NCBI RefSeq assembly: GCF_900098925.1
Contig: NZ_LT622358.1
Location: 56,187-120,186 of the forward strand
Direction: 5' to 3'
From: Bacillus massiliglaciei
Lineage (GTDB): Bacteria > Bacillota > Bacilli > Bacillales > DSM-1321
Length of the DNA: 64,000 nucleotides
Shown here one piece after another: positions 27,050 to 36,513 of this stretch. The notes beneath the pieces are model-generated. The model made no database searches, was not told the origin of the DNA, and worked only from the letters and a program-made list of their open reading frames with translations. The translations under genes and the position numbers were made by a program. Numbering within the stretch: the first letter of the stretch is position 1; every line of letters starts with the position of its first letter.

Positions 27050-27343
27050 ATGAATAACTGGATACCAGCGCTTTTGAATACAGGGAGAAGGCAAAACATG
27101 TTAAAGATGTTTAGCAGAAAAAGAAATAATAGAGGTATGATGTGGGCGTCTTTATTAGGTCTAGGAGTCAGTGCAGCTGTTTATGGATTAGGAAGAAATC
27201 AAAACAGAAATATGCTGCGTCCTGTTCAAAATGTAATGAATAATATTCGAACGCAAACAGCTGGCCGAATGCCAAACGCTGCTGCTATAACAGAGTTTTC
27301 AAAGGAATTAGTACCTGACAAAAATCCTTTAACAAACAAATGA
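27050..27343 (+). CDS. Small protein with one membrane helix, unknown
   Basis: 97 residues. Basic start (MLKMFSRKRNNRGMM), one hydrophobic helix (WASLLGLGVSAAVYGLG) and a polar Asn-rich tail (NRNMLRPVQNVMNNIRTQTA). This layout resembles small DUF3918/YrzR-like Bacillus proteins. The start could be the second ATG (27098). Followed by a very stable terminator. Confidence 0.6.
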   Translation: MNNWIPALLNTGRRQNMLKMFSRKRNNRGMMWASLLGLGVSAAVYGLGRNQNRNMLRPVQNVMNNIRTQTAGRMPNAAAITEFSKELVPDKNPLTNK

Positions 27344-27398
27344 ATTTCTTCACATAAAAATGCCCACTTCAATGTGGGCATTTTTATGTGAAGAAATT
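27343..27398. terminator. Long perfect hairpin
   Basis: Inverted repeat with 25-bp arms (AATTTCTTCACATAAAAATG...CATTTTTATGTGAAGAAATT) and a 4-base loop, GC core GCCCAC. Works as a terminator in either direction; unusually long for one. Confidence 0.75.
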
Positions 27399-27493
27399 GG
27401 AATCAGTAAAATCTGAAATTTCTCTTGGTAAAAGACTGATTCCTGTATAAAAACAAATAATATTCCCACATGATTTCGACTAAAATATAGCTG

Positions 27494-28009
27494 CTATTGA
27501 CGGGCAAAATAATTTACGAAGTGGGCAATTTTATCTAATATGATGCTGGACATGGTGGCAATAAAGGCACTTCCGATAATATCAGATGGATAATGATGTC
27601 CTACCCAAATACGTGAGAAGCCCGTCAACATAGATAATACTCACATGATTGAACCAAGGACACGGTCATAAAGAAAGATAGAAGTAGATATAGCAAATAC
27701 AAGCAGAGTATGTTTACTTGGAAATGAAGAATCCATTTTTGAAGGAATGAGTATGCCGACCCGACGTTTCACAAACGGACGTGGTTTAAAATAAAACAAT
27801 TTAATCAAAGTGTTAATAAACAAAGTTACCCCCACAGATATCACCGCGTTGCAAGACACTTTTTTGTAAGAATCATTTCTAAACCACATGAAAATCAAAA
27901 CAAAAATAAACACATAACGAATTTTATTTGATATCAATATCATCAGCAAATCAATTGGAGAACAATTTCTAGAAAGTTGATTGATTGACTTAAATACTTT
28001 GTAGTTCAT
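27494..28009 (-). pseudogene. PAP2-family (BcrC-like) phosphatase with in-frame stop
   Basis: Membrane undecaprenyl-diphosphatase-type acid phosphatase. Motif 1 KPRPF, motif 2 SSFPSKHTL, then a TGA at about 27641, after which the same frame continues with MLTGFSRIWVGHHYPSDIIG (motif 3, SR...H) to a TAG at 27494. All three catalytic motifs survive, so only one nonsense codon separates it from a functional 171-residue protein. A worse-decayed copy lies at 45712-45906. Confidence 0.78.
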
Positions 28010-28587
28010 AAAATTTATCTCCTTACATTATAGATACAAATAAAATTCCCTCTTAAGCAAGAAATATGTAAAAATCGGGAAAAGAGAATTCTCTGGAATA
28101 AGGGAATGGGGTCTAGTCAGAATCCAGTTGTTTCTTTGTATAAGTTATCAAAAATAAGACATAACCAGGTATATGATGGTCAATACATTATGGTAGTCAT
28201 ATTCGTGAATTATGTTATCAGTAAAGAAGATTTGCTGTTAATGGCAAATGATTAGATTATTATTGAAATTATAGGGTTTTATGGTAAAGTAAACCAAAAA
28301 TCAAGGATTGGATGTTAATTTTGATCAGACTTTATTTTAAGTCAACACTACAAACCAAAATGCAAAATTGAAGGCGGTTCCAGATATCAACGATTTCTCC
28401 TCACTTTCAAGCTGTTGTTTCACAAACATCTCTTATATGTATTTTTCAATTTCGAATCGGGCATGCTGTTATCAGGAATTAAACTGATTAAATTTTGGAA
28501 AGGTGGACGGTCGAATTTTAAAACTAAACCGCTTTCTGCCCTATCTTATGATAAATCAAAATCTGTATAGAAAAGGAGGAGAAGTAT

Positions 28588-29067
28588 ATGTCTGACCATC
28601 CAATTCAAGGGCTAATGACAACTGCTATGGAAAATCTGAAAGAAATGATTGATGTTAACACTATTATAGGAGACCCTGTTGAAACCCCTGATGGCAGTGT
28701 GATATTAACTGTTTCTAAGGTTGGTTTCGGATTTGCAGCAGGTGGAAGCGAATTTATGCTTGATGGAGATTCAAGTAGCAGCGGTCAAGGACAATCAAAG
28801 GGACAACCTTTCGGTGGAGGAAGCGGAGGCGGTGTTTCCATTACCCCAATTGCCTTCTTAATTGTGAATTCCAATGAGGTGAAAATGGTTCATCTTGATG
28901 AAAGCACGCATTTATATGAAAAGATACTCGATCTTGCTCCTCAAGCAGTAGATAAGATTCAGCAGATGTTCAATAAGAACGGCAATGACAATAGCAGTCA
29001 GAACCAACAGAATCAAAGCTCCAATCTGCAAGATTATAATGGACCAAAGCAGGACTTAGATCTGTAA
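28588..29067 (+). CDS. gerW: GerW (YtfJ) family sporulation protein
   Basis: 159 residues. MSDHPIQGLMTTAMENLKEM start, the GFGFAAGGSEF block, a glycine-rich loop (GQPFGGGSGGGVSITPIAFL) and a polar tail. B. subtilis GerW is a forespore protein needed for normal germination with alanine. Here an extra copy, behind AAAAGGAGGAG. The long C-terminal Asn/Gln tail is less conserved. 28010-28587 contains only the deletion scar described in the findings. Confidence 0.9.
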   Translation: MSDHPIQGLMTTAMENLKEMIDVNTIIGDPVETPDGSVILTVSKVGFGFAAGGSEFMLDGDSSSSGQGQSKGQPFGGGSGGGVSITPIAFLIVNSNEVKMVHLDESTHLYEKILDLAPQAVDKIQQMFNKNGNDNSSQNQQNQSSNLQDYNGPKQDLDL

Positions 29068-29263
29068 GCGAAAGACGTTAACTTTTACTCTGAGAAGGTT
29101 TAATATTTTTTATCCTATCAGAAATTATATCTTTCTGAATGTTAGACAGTTCACTAGCTCCTGTTCTAGGGGCTAGAGGTCATAAGCCAATCCGTAAGAA
29201 GGTTAAAGAACAACCTCCTGCTGGTTCGCCTTATATAAAACAGTAAGTTAAATAACTAAAAGG

Positions 29264-29296
29264 TGCGATACTTCAATAATGAAGTGTCGCTTTTTT
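29264..29296 (+). terminator. Terminator used as intron landing site
   Basis: GCGATACTTC / GAAGTGTCGC stem, six T, one C, then the intron 5' end. A coding scrap (GARGHKPIRKKVKEQPPAGS, about 29172-29249) precedes it; otherwise 29068-29263 is empty. Confidence 0.75.
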
Positions 29297-29297
29297 C

Positions 29298-29424
29298 GTG
29301 CGCCCGGCATGGGTGCAATCTATAGGGTGAAAGTCCCGAACCATGAAGGCAGTAGTAGTGGTTAGCTTAATGCAAGGGTGTCCACGGTGACGTGGAATCT
29401 GAAGGAAGCAAGCGGCAAACCTCC
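29298..29424 (+). mobile_element. Truncated group IIC intron (5' end only)
   Basis: From GTGCGCCCGGCATGGG to GGCAAACCTCC this follows bases 4-147 of the intact intron with scattered changes and a few small gaps, then stops inside domain I. No reverse transcriptase and no domain V remain. Such 5' fragments are unusual, since incomplete reverse transcription leaves 3' ends; a later deletion is the likelier cause. After it a short coding scrap (FSSEVLVMGVYSEQGVVLIE) runs to about 29536. Confidence 0.85.
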
Positions 29425-29555
29425 TGAGAGTTGCTGATTTTAGTTCAGAGGTTTTAGTGATGGGTGTATATTCAGAACAGGGTGTTGTTCTTATAGAACC
29501 TCAACAAAAAGTAAAAAAAGGAGACCGATTAGGATAAGGTCTACTTTGAACGTAC

Positions 29556-29636
29556 AAAAAAAACACAAGTGAGTATCAATTAGTCTGAACCCCATAAATG
29601 GTTTTCAGACTAAAATTCTTCCACTTGTGTTTTTTG
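29556..29636. terminator. Long two-part hairpin
   Basis: Outer arms AAACACAAGTG / CACTTGTGTTT and inner arms TAGTCTGAA / TTCAGACTA, then T6. A further hairpin AAAGCCACCAATTTGGTGGCTTTTT lies at 29768-29792. No gene in 29425-29930 beyond the scrap noted with the intron fragment. Confidence 0.65.
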
Positions 29637-29930
29637 TTTTTCGCTAACCTGGGGTGTCAATTGGTTAAGGGTCAAAAGAAAAACCCTATATAATACCTTT
29701 TATTGTAGAATTATTCTTCCGACTTCTCAAAAACCATGGTTTTTGAACAGGTGCGTTAGTTTATAAGAAAGCCACCAATTTGGTGGCTTTTTGAATGTGT
29801 GGTTCTTAGCATTATCATACATTCAAATTAGTTTTAAAAAGTACCCCTTATTCAACTATAGGGCACTGTTAATACCTTTAATAAAGGTTCATTTTTTATT
29901 GCTTTTACAATAAGCGAATTATGTTTATAT

Positions 29931-30209
29931 TTGGTTTCTGGGAAGTTGCACCATTTCCTAATCAAAAAAAATAATCAGCATTACCATTTAATTTGGGGAA
30001 ATTTATCCTATTTGGCAAGTTACCTGATTTCCGGGAATATTCATAAAAAGAGCATTTTATTAAAAGTGCTTGCGATGGATGCTGACTGGTTTTCACTGGG
30101 AATAACCGACATTAATTTTATTTCAATAATTGCTGTTTCCGATCTTATAGGGGTCCTACCACATGCCCATCAAGCTAAGGCAAACATCGAAAACAACGTT
30201 GCATTTTAA
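29931..30209 (+). CDS. Doubtful 92-codon reading frame
   Basis: GTG-started frame with no Shine-Dalgarno and no family pattern that I recognise (HLIWGNLSYLASYLISGNI). It may be a chance frame or a remnant. 30210-30508 holds only the degenerate TTACAAAGCTACAAC repeat (30441-30455). Confidence 0.2.
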   Translation: MVSGKLHHFLIKKNNQHYHLIWGNLSYLASYLISGNIHKKSILLKVLAMDADWFSLGITDINFISIIAVSDLIGVLPHAHQAKANIENNVAF

Positions 30210-30508
30210 TCACTTTATAAATAATAACTATTTGTAATCAATATGGGGATTTGCCCGTGTTGGCAAAAATTATAGGTACACACAAAGCAACAAGACAAAA
30301 ACCATGCAATACAGGAATGAGTTGGTACCCCATTCGTAAAAGTACACTTTTACGAAAGGATTTTAATTAATTACTTATTCTAAGAAGTGTTATGGTAACT
30401 GAACTATAAAAATAACTAGATTTATTTGTTCATTGAGCATTATTACAAAGCTACAACTAAACAAAAAAATACCACCCTTAAAAGTGGCACTCGAAAAAGG
30501 ACTTTTAT

Positions 30509-30739
30509 TTAACCATCGAAATAAATATGAGAATTTAAGTTTATGCTTAAACTGATCTTTCTATATAATGCAATAACTGGTTTATCTTTAATTTCCCAAT
30601 CTTCAGTACTTATCATAGGGATATGGTATTCCCTTTCCATTTCGGTCATTAACTCAATTAATAGATGGCTTCTCATAGGCTCTTTTACTAAAAGAATAAT
30701 TTCCTGATATTCTTCGTCTAATTTCGCTAATGTTTTCAT
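30509..30739 (-). CDS. Small conserved-looking protein, unknown
   Basis: 76 residues from ATG 30739, behind GGAGGGGAC; the upstream extension is unlikely because it would swallow this site. MKTLAKLDEEYQEIILLVKE then LIELMTEMEREYHIPMISTE: alternating helix and strand, no membrane segment. Family not recognised. 30740-31170 shows no other gene. Confidence 0.5.
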   Translation of the reverse strand: MKTLAKLDEEYQEIILLVKEPMRSHLLIELMTEMEREYHIPMISTEDWEIKDKPVIALYRKISLSINLNSHIYFDG

Positions 30740-31169
30740 ACTATTGTCCCCTCCATAGTCCATGGGAATTATACCTTTCCCTAGTATGTTTAATCCTCTC
30801 CAATCAAGCACCGCCCTAGTCTTACTAGGTCACTTGCAATGGGACATTCTCCCTGAAAAGAAGTGCTCAAATAGGAAAAAGAGGAATTGACTTCTAAGGC
30901 CAATTCTTATCGAATTATTTTTCCATATATATTGGAGTTATTACCTCATTGATGACAAGAAAAATTTTTGGATACGTAATGGATGGTACGATGCATATAA
31001 CCAACAAAGAATGGAAAAAAATGAAGGACGAGAGTCAGGGAGATGAAGAGTTTCGGTTGCCCCTGAGCGTTTCGCCCTTCGTAGTTAATATAATCCATTT
31101 CGTAAAAGATATACGAAGATTGTAAAATGAACAAATCTCGCAGGGGCAAGGATCTAGGCGTCACTCGTT

Positions 31170-31775
31170 ACAATCTTACAATGATCCCGATAAGTCCAAT
31201 TGGACAGAATCCAGGGAAAGCGGAAAGGGAATATTGTCCGGCATTCAATCCCTGCAACCATCATCTGGAAGGATTTTATTACTAGGTTTGCTTCCCCAAC
31301 CATCTCTTACAAAACGAACCCGAACACCGTTTGCTGCTTTCTCGACCAGCAGTTCTGTGATTCGATTACCAATTTTGGTCGTTCCGATAGATGTATTATT
31401 CCAAATCAATGTTTTTTGGGCTGTTTGTAAGGATTCGATGAGTTGTTCATACTTTGCTATTCCATTGTTAAGTACTTGAACTTGGCGGATTCGAAGCCCA
31501 TGCGGTGAAATGCCGTAAAGCATCAACGATTACCGAGGCTGAATCACTATATGTATCAGGTAATTTGTCAGTTATTATGAGAGGATGTCAATTTTTACCG
31601 AAGAAATTGCTTAGGATTTGATGTGCTGAGATATAGCAAGAAACCAATGATAGGCAAAATAAGTCCGATTGTTATCCAATTTAAAGCCTTGGAAGGACGA
31701 ACTTCCCAGATTGCTATCCTTTGATGGAAGGGGTTCTTCGTCATTGTACGGACATGGAAGTAGACCGAAATTATG
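31170..31775 (-). pseudogene. Truncated, decayed cardiolipin synthase copy
   Basis: Minus-strand pieces match the cls gene at 33491-35009: [20 protein letters not shown] (from about 31715), QVLNNGIAKYEQLIESLQTA, VEKAANGVRVRFVRDGWGSK and then a few bases up to the NWNYRDH region. It is cut at both ends and broken by frameshifts. Its WGSK junction is in frame, which shows how the longer copy should read. Confidence 0.8.
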
Positions 31776-31900
31776 TCGATACGCATGGACAAAGTGTTGT
31801 TGCTTTTGCTTTTTGCCATCTACTTGGTTTTAAATTGATGCCACACTTCAAATATATTGGTTCTCTAAAGTTTCGTAGTTTTCATTATTCTGTTCGGTGA
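31724..31900 (+). pseudogene. tnpA: Third Tn3-family tnpA remnant, opposite orientation
   Basis: Plus strand: [40 protein letters not shown], then decay to TGA at 31898. This is the catalytic-region stretch (MIEGVLRHC...[15 protein letters not shown]) of Tn3/Tn1546-type transposases, upstream in the protein of the stretch left at 5589 and 24912. It abuts the truncated cls copy. A hairpin (GATCAGCTAAT / ATTAGCTGGTC, to 31944) follows; 31945-32127 is empty. Confidence 0.85.
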
Positions 31901-32127
31901 CCAAAAGATCAGCTAATCTCTTGTCATGATATTAGCTGGTCTTTGTAATGAACACTTAGACGTGAAAAGAGCGTACTCCTTACTCCGAAAAAGCGCCTGA
32001 TTGTGGAAGGCCAAAGAATAACAAACGCCCTATCAGATAAATTTTTAAAACGGATTCTCTGGTTCATCTTTTTTAAATCCACATTATATTCTATCAAGAA
32101 AATTGATATGCTTTTATCCTACAAATT

Positions 32128-32826
32128 TCATTTGGGACTTATATGTATGCCTTCACTCTCTCTCCAATCTGCGTAGAGTATACGCTTAACATTATCATAT
32201 CCATTGGTAGTTAATTGGGTATCTAACCACTGTTGATCAAATCCGAGTTTATGCAAATTATCCCATAGAATTTCCCCTTCTATAATTAACGATGTTGGGA
32301 GGTCTACTGTACTTTCTGGAAGATTGAGGTCTTGCTTGTCTGGTTTCTGATACTTGGATTTTAATAATATACTTATTTGCCCATTAGCTTCCAATATACC
32401 GTATTTGACTTCGCGAACTGAAAAAACATTATTTTGTCGAAGTATACTTAATACTTGATTTACATCCAATTTGTTCTTTTTAAGTAACTTTCGATCCATG
32501 ACACCATCCCGAATGATGATGTTAGGATTGCCTAATAAGAGAGAACGTGTCGATTTATTTTTTAGAGTCATATACTCTATTCCCAACATAAGAAACGTCC
32601 ACAATCCGATGGCATATAAAAAGTGAAAAGTACTTACCTTATCTTCATAAATGGTATTTCCTAAAAAATCTCCAAGTACTAACACAAAAACTAAGTGAAA
32701 CGGGGTTAACTGAGAGATGGATGTTCTGCCTGTTATGATAATGATAAAAAATAAGGTGACAAAGCCTACGATGGTTTTGATTGTCAGTAAACCAATACTA
32801 ACTTCTTCCAAAGTTTTTTCCTCCAA
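32128..32826 (-). CDS. DUF421 (YetF-type) membrane protein
   Basis: 232 residues, three membrane helices up to about 90, then the DUF421 domain (GNPNIIIRDGVMDRKLLKKN, VREVKYGILEANGQISILLK). Shine-Dalgarno GGAGG (AAATTGGAGGAAAAAAC) before the start; TTG/ATG choice is uncertain. Diverged from the other three DUF421 proteins here. DUF421 genes next to cls are also reported on spoVA-2mob transposons, which supports a common origin. Confidence 0.85.
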   Translation of the reverse strand: MEEKTLEEVSIGLLTIKTIVGFVTLFFIIIITGRTSISQLTPFHLVFVLVLGDFLGNTIYEDKVSTFHFLYAIGLWTFLMLGIEYMTLKNKSTRSLLLGNPNIIIRDGVMDRKLLKKNKLDVNQVLSILRQNNVFSVREVKYGILEANGQISILLKSKYQKPDKQDLNLPESTVDLPTSLIIEGEILWDNLHKLGFDQQWLDTQLTTNGYDNVKRILYADWRESEGIHISPK

Positions 32827-32894
32827 TTTAAATTTTACTTAGTAGTAAGATCTTGAAGTTTAGATAAAAAGGCTAGTTTTAGTATTAAAGCTCG

Positions 32895-33269
32895 AGTTCC
32901 TATTCCAACGATGATGTAATATATGAATGAATAACTGTATCTCCACTCAAAATATCGAACCAAGGTAGGAATGCAATGGGATAATCCCAAAACCTATATT
33001 GTAAGCCCACTATTATCTAATAAGGTTGTTGTTATGATAATTATGGTACCAAAAAACAAAATTTCTAAAATAATGTCTCGTTTAACGAGTTTAGCCCATA
33101 GAACCCAAGGCACAACTAAAAAACCGACTAGTATCCACTATTCCCAAGTTAAAAACTCATTCTTTAGCCAATCATTTAGTTCTATAAGGTACGGTTTATC
33201 TTCTAATAAACGTATTTCCTTAAGATTTTCAAATATATTATCTATTGATATCCCCCTATATTTCAATTA
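32895..33269 (-). pseudogene. CBO0543-type membrane protein, broken
   Basis: Minus strand: NIFENLKEIRLLEDKPYLIE, LNDWLKNEFLTWE, stop, WILVGFLVVPWVLWAKLVKR, DIILEILFFGTIII, a frameshift, then RFWDYPIAFLPWFDILSGD. This is the layout of the CBO0543 family of Bacillus membrane proteins. A TAG replaces Trp and one base is lost later. Function of the family is unknown. Confidence 0.65.
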
Positions 33270-33360
33270 AAGGTAACAGATATTTTTGAATTCAAACTCT
33301 TTGAGCTGCCTTTTTAGTATTACCGTTTTTTAGTAATGAATTTCCATCGTAAATAAGAAA

Positions 33361-33398
33361 AAAACCCATGTTGAAAGTTCTTCTTACACGGGTTTTCG
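33361..33398 (-). terminator. Terminator downstream of cls
   Basis: AAAACCCATG / CACGGGTTTT hairpin; on the minus strand it lies about 95 bases after the cls stop and is followed by A/T-rich sequence. Confidence 0.55.
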
Positions 33399-33490
33399 AC
33401 TTTTTTCAAATGAATCAGAAATATTTTAAAAACAATGAAATTTTTTAAATCTAGATTTAAGATAGAACAATAAAAACAGGATACATCAAC

Positions 33491-35009
33491 TTATAATAAT
33501 GGAGAAAGCAGGCGAGAACCCTGTTCAACAATGCGCTCGGTCAGGGATCGTTGCAACAAGTCTTCAATTCTTAATGATACAGAATCAGTAAGATCCCTCT
33601 CGAACTGCTCTGTGAGTTCCCTTGCCACATCAGCACTGTACACGACTTGACACACTTCATAATTCAGGCGAAAACTTCTCATATCATAGTTTGCTGCGCC
33701 TACTTCTGCAATTTCCTCATCAATGATCATCAGTTTCGCATGTAACATTCCTTTATCGTACTGGTAGATTTGGACCCCAGCTTCTATAAGTTCCCCGTAA
33801 TAGGTACGACTTGCAAAGCCCACGATTTTTTGATCAATATGGCGAGGAACAAGTAATCTTACGCGTACACCACGAGCCACAGCTGTCTTTAATGCCATAA
33901 TAATATCTGTTTCTGGTATAAAGTAGGGCGTTGTTATATCAATTGTTTTGGTCGCTTGTGTTATACATATAAAGTAAGCTTGCCGAATAACTGGTGTAGG
34001 AATTCCAGGGTTTCCTTCCAACGTATGGATGTATGCTTTTTGCAATCCTCCTGTCTTTGTTTGGGTATTGTCTGTTTTACCTTCTATAGGCCATAACTCA
34101 GATCCTAATTCGGCAGACCATCTTGAAAGATCTATGCTGCCGGTTGGATTGATTTCCTTTGATTTATATTTTGGGATTTTAGTGGGCTTTTTCGTTGCTT
34201 CAGATTTTGTTTTTGACTTTATCCGTTCTGGTACAGCGATATTCCAATGAACGTCGAAGATAGTCTGCAAGTCGCCTGTTGCTTCCCCTAAAATTTGCAA
34301 ATGAGTGTCCCTCCAAAATCCTACGTCTGGCTTTAATCCTGTATATTCATACCCAACGTTCATACCGCCAGTAAAGGATTCCTTTCTGTCAATCGTGACA
34401 ATCTTACAATGATCCCGATAATTCCAATTGGACAAAATCCAGGGAAAGCTTAAAGGAAATATTGTCCGACATTCTATCCCTGCTTCCACCATCTGAAGAA
34501 TTTTTTGACGCGGAAATTTTTTACTCCCCCCAACCATCTCTAATAAAACGAACCCGCACTCCATTTACTGCTTTTTCGATCAGCAGTTCTGTGATGCGAT
34601 TACCAATATGGTCATTCCGATAGATGAAATATTCCAGATCAATGGTTTTTTTGGCTTTTTGTAGGGATTCGATAAGTTGTTCATATTTTGCTATTCCATT
34701 GTTTAGTACTTGGACTTTGCCGACTCGAAGCCCGCCTACAGTAAAATACCTTAAAGCATCGGCGATTATCGATGCTGAATCACCATATGTATCAGGTAAC
34801 TTATTAGACTCATTATGAGAAGAGGTCAATCTTTTACGATGAATAAGCTTGGGATTTGATATGCTAAGATATAGTAAGAAACCAATGACAGGCAAAACAA
34901 GGACGATTACTATCCAATTCAAAGCTTTGGCTGGCCGACGAACTTCCCAAATTGCTATGAATAACATAAAGAACGTATTTAACAAGTATAGATAAAAATT
35001 CCACTCCAA
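33491..35009 (-). pseudogene. cls: Cardiolipin synthase with one G-run frameshift
   Basis: Phospholipase D-type enzyme that joins two phosphatidylglycerols. The TTG start at 35009 follows GGGAGGAA. Two N-terminal membrane helices, then the first PLD part to IRDGWG, where six G instead of five (about 34526-34531) shift the frame; one base less restores WGSKKFPRQKILQMVEAG. Both HKD motifs are present (HCKIVTID and HAKLMIID), and the C-terminus is natural (GSRLLSPLL). So everything but one base is intact: a recent mutation or a base-calling error. An acidic-basic linker (KSKTKSEATKKPTKIPKYK) between the two PLD parts is unusually long. Confidence 0.85.
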
Positions 35010-35202
35010 CTAAAATTCCTCCCTTGTTTTTTCTTAACATATACAAACTATGTAGCGAGTATACGTTTGGAATACGAATGAATTGTTTAGATAGACCTTT
35101 TCTCATGAGACGCCCTAAATAATTTTAAGAATGGGGCTGCGAATACGTGGTAAAGGGAAGGTAAGAGAAGTATCGAACAGTTCCTAAAAGATAATTACAA
35201 AA

Positions 35203-35436
35203 ATGGAGATCATAGCTAACGAGTATATAATCTACATCCCCTATACAACTGTCGATGCCTTAGAAAAGACTGTGTATGATATTCTCGGTGAATTGGATAA
35301 TGAGGCTGATATGAGGAATTGTTTTATTGAAGCAGAGGTTTATTGCGATGAATTAGACTCGCATGGTAATTTCAATGGGTTTATTTTTGTTTTTTCCTAT
35401 TGTCATTTCTTTTCTATTGCCTTATTTAACAATTAA
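35203..35436 (+). CDS. Doubtful 77-residue protein
   Basis: MEIIANEYIIYIPYTTVDAL, EKTVYDILGELDNEADMRNC, then a shift to a hydrophobic, Phe-rich tail (FIFVFSYCHFFSIALF) that looks like read-through after a truncation. No good Shine-Dalgarno. The first 55 residues look like a real soluble domain; family not recognised. Confidence 0.35.
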   Translation: MEIIANEYIIYIPYTTVDALEKTVYDILGELDNEADMRNCFIEAEVYCDELDSHGNFNGFIFVFSYCHFFSIALFNN

Positions 35437-35496
35437 TTACTTTATTAGAAGAAATCCTGCGGACTAGAGCAGCTACCCTGTCACTAGGCCAATTAG

Positions 35497-35637
35497 TTTG
35501 TTAGCCCCTTTTTTGGAGGAGTATTAGTTGGATTATTGGCTGGAGCATTATTGAGTAGATATAGATATTATCCTTATCCATATATTCCTTATCCGTACTA
35601 TCCATTGGCATACCCCCTTTATTCGTATTATTATTAA
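35497..35637 (+). pseudogene. Tyr/Pro-rich small spore-like protein, start missing
   Basis: Open frame FVSPFFGGVLVGLLAGALLS then RYRYYPYPYIPYPYYPLAYP and a TyrTyrTyr end. One glycine-rich membrane helix plus a Tyr/Pro repeat tail, as in several small Bacillus spore or coat proteins. No usable start codon is in frame after the TAG at 35494, so the 5' end seems damaged. Confidence 0.4.
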
Positions 35638-35759
35638 TTATTTTAGCTCTGTAACTCTCCATACAGAAGTAGTCTCCAAATACTGGGGATAAAGATTTAT
35701 CCCCTTGGAAAAGTAAACTTTTTTAGATATATAATAAAGTTCAATTTGAAGCATAAAAA

Positions 35760-35786
35760 AAATACCGTTTGAAAACAAACGGTATT
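35760..35786. terminator. Small hairpin terminator
   Basis: AATACCGTTT / AAACGGTATT stem. On the minus strand it lies about 30 bases after the acidic lipoprotein gene and is followed by a T-run. Confidence 0.65.
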
Positions 35787-35817
35787 AAAACATATTGCTG
35801 TTTATCTATTTAAATTA

Positions 35818-36114
35818 TTATTCATCTGTATTATCTGGGTCGTTTACATCTTTAGGATCTTCAATTGGTTCTTCTGAATCAGGAACTAAATCAGCTTCAT
35901 CATCATCTGGATCTTCTGAATCAGGAACTAAATCAGCTTCATCATCTTTATTTTCATCTGTATTATCCGGATCTGTTGCATCGTTAGGATCTTCAATTGG
36001 TTCCTCTGTATCAGGAGGAGCTGGATCATTATCCCCATCTGTATTATTACATCCCATTAACATCGTGGCAGAAAGAAAAACAACTGTTAATAGTCTTAAC
36101 CAATTATGATTCAT
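35818..36114 (-). CDS. Acidic repeat lipoprotein
   Basis: 98 residues. Signal peptide LLTVVFLSATMLMGC with lipobox LMGC, so membrane-anchored and surface-exposed. The mature part is almost only Asp, Glu, Pro, Asn and Thr with internal repeats: DDEADLVPDSE twice, EEPIEDP twice, DPDNTDE twice. ATG behind AGAGAGGACG. A linear acidic polymer like this could bind calcium, but no family is recognised. The DNA repeats invite expansion and contraction. Confidence 0.7.
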   Translation of the reverse strand: MNHNWLRLLTVVFLSATMLMGCNNTDGDNDPAPPDTEEPIEDPNDATDPDNTDENKDDEADLVPDSEDPDDDEADLVPDSEEPIEDPKDVNDPDNTDE

Positions 36115-36513
36115 TTTTATCGTCCTCTCTATTGGTTTTTTACTTGCAATATTACCTTCTCCCTTTCAACCTTTTTTATACAATCAAATTTTACTGCATC
36201 AACTTTATCTTCAATCACAGAGAATTTCACGATGATGTTTTATAGCAGTGGATGGGAGTCACCCCGGTAAGGCAAGGCATTCAGATTTTGCACTCTATTT
36301 GTTTCCAAAACCCGGCTAAATGAAATCAGGGCTGGTTAAATCAACATCGATGTTCATAATTTTTTAAAATGGATTCTGAAGTTCTTAGCTTTATGCTCAA
36401 AATATCTACTAAGAATTGATTCATTTGATAAAAATAGCAATAAAAATATTCTTAATGGATATATTAAGAATTGTTCTTTATAAAAAATAAAAAAGGGGAA
36501 AGGAGCTAATGTT
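36115..36513. other. Upstream region of the second spoVA block
   Basis: No gene. From about 36440 it matches 13647 onward (copy 1), including the inverted repeat ATTCTTAATGG...TATTAAGAAT, so the duplicated segment begins here. Confidence 0.5.

Noticed and set aside
35818..36000. Tandem repeat as a CRISPR-like array
   Set aside because: The repeats encode in-frame acidic residues of a lipoprotein and have no spacers.
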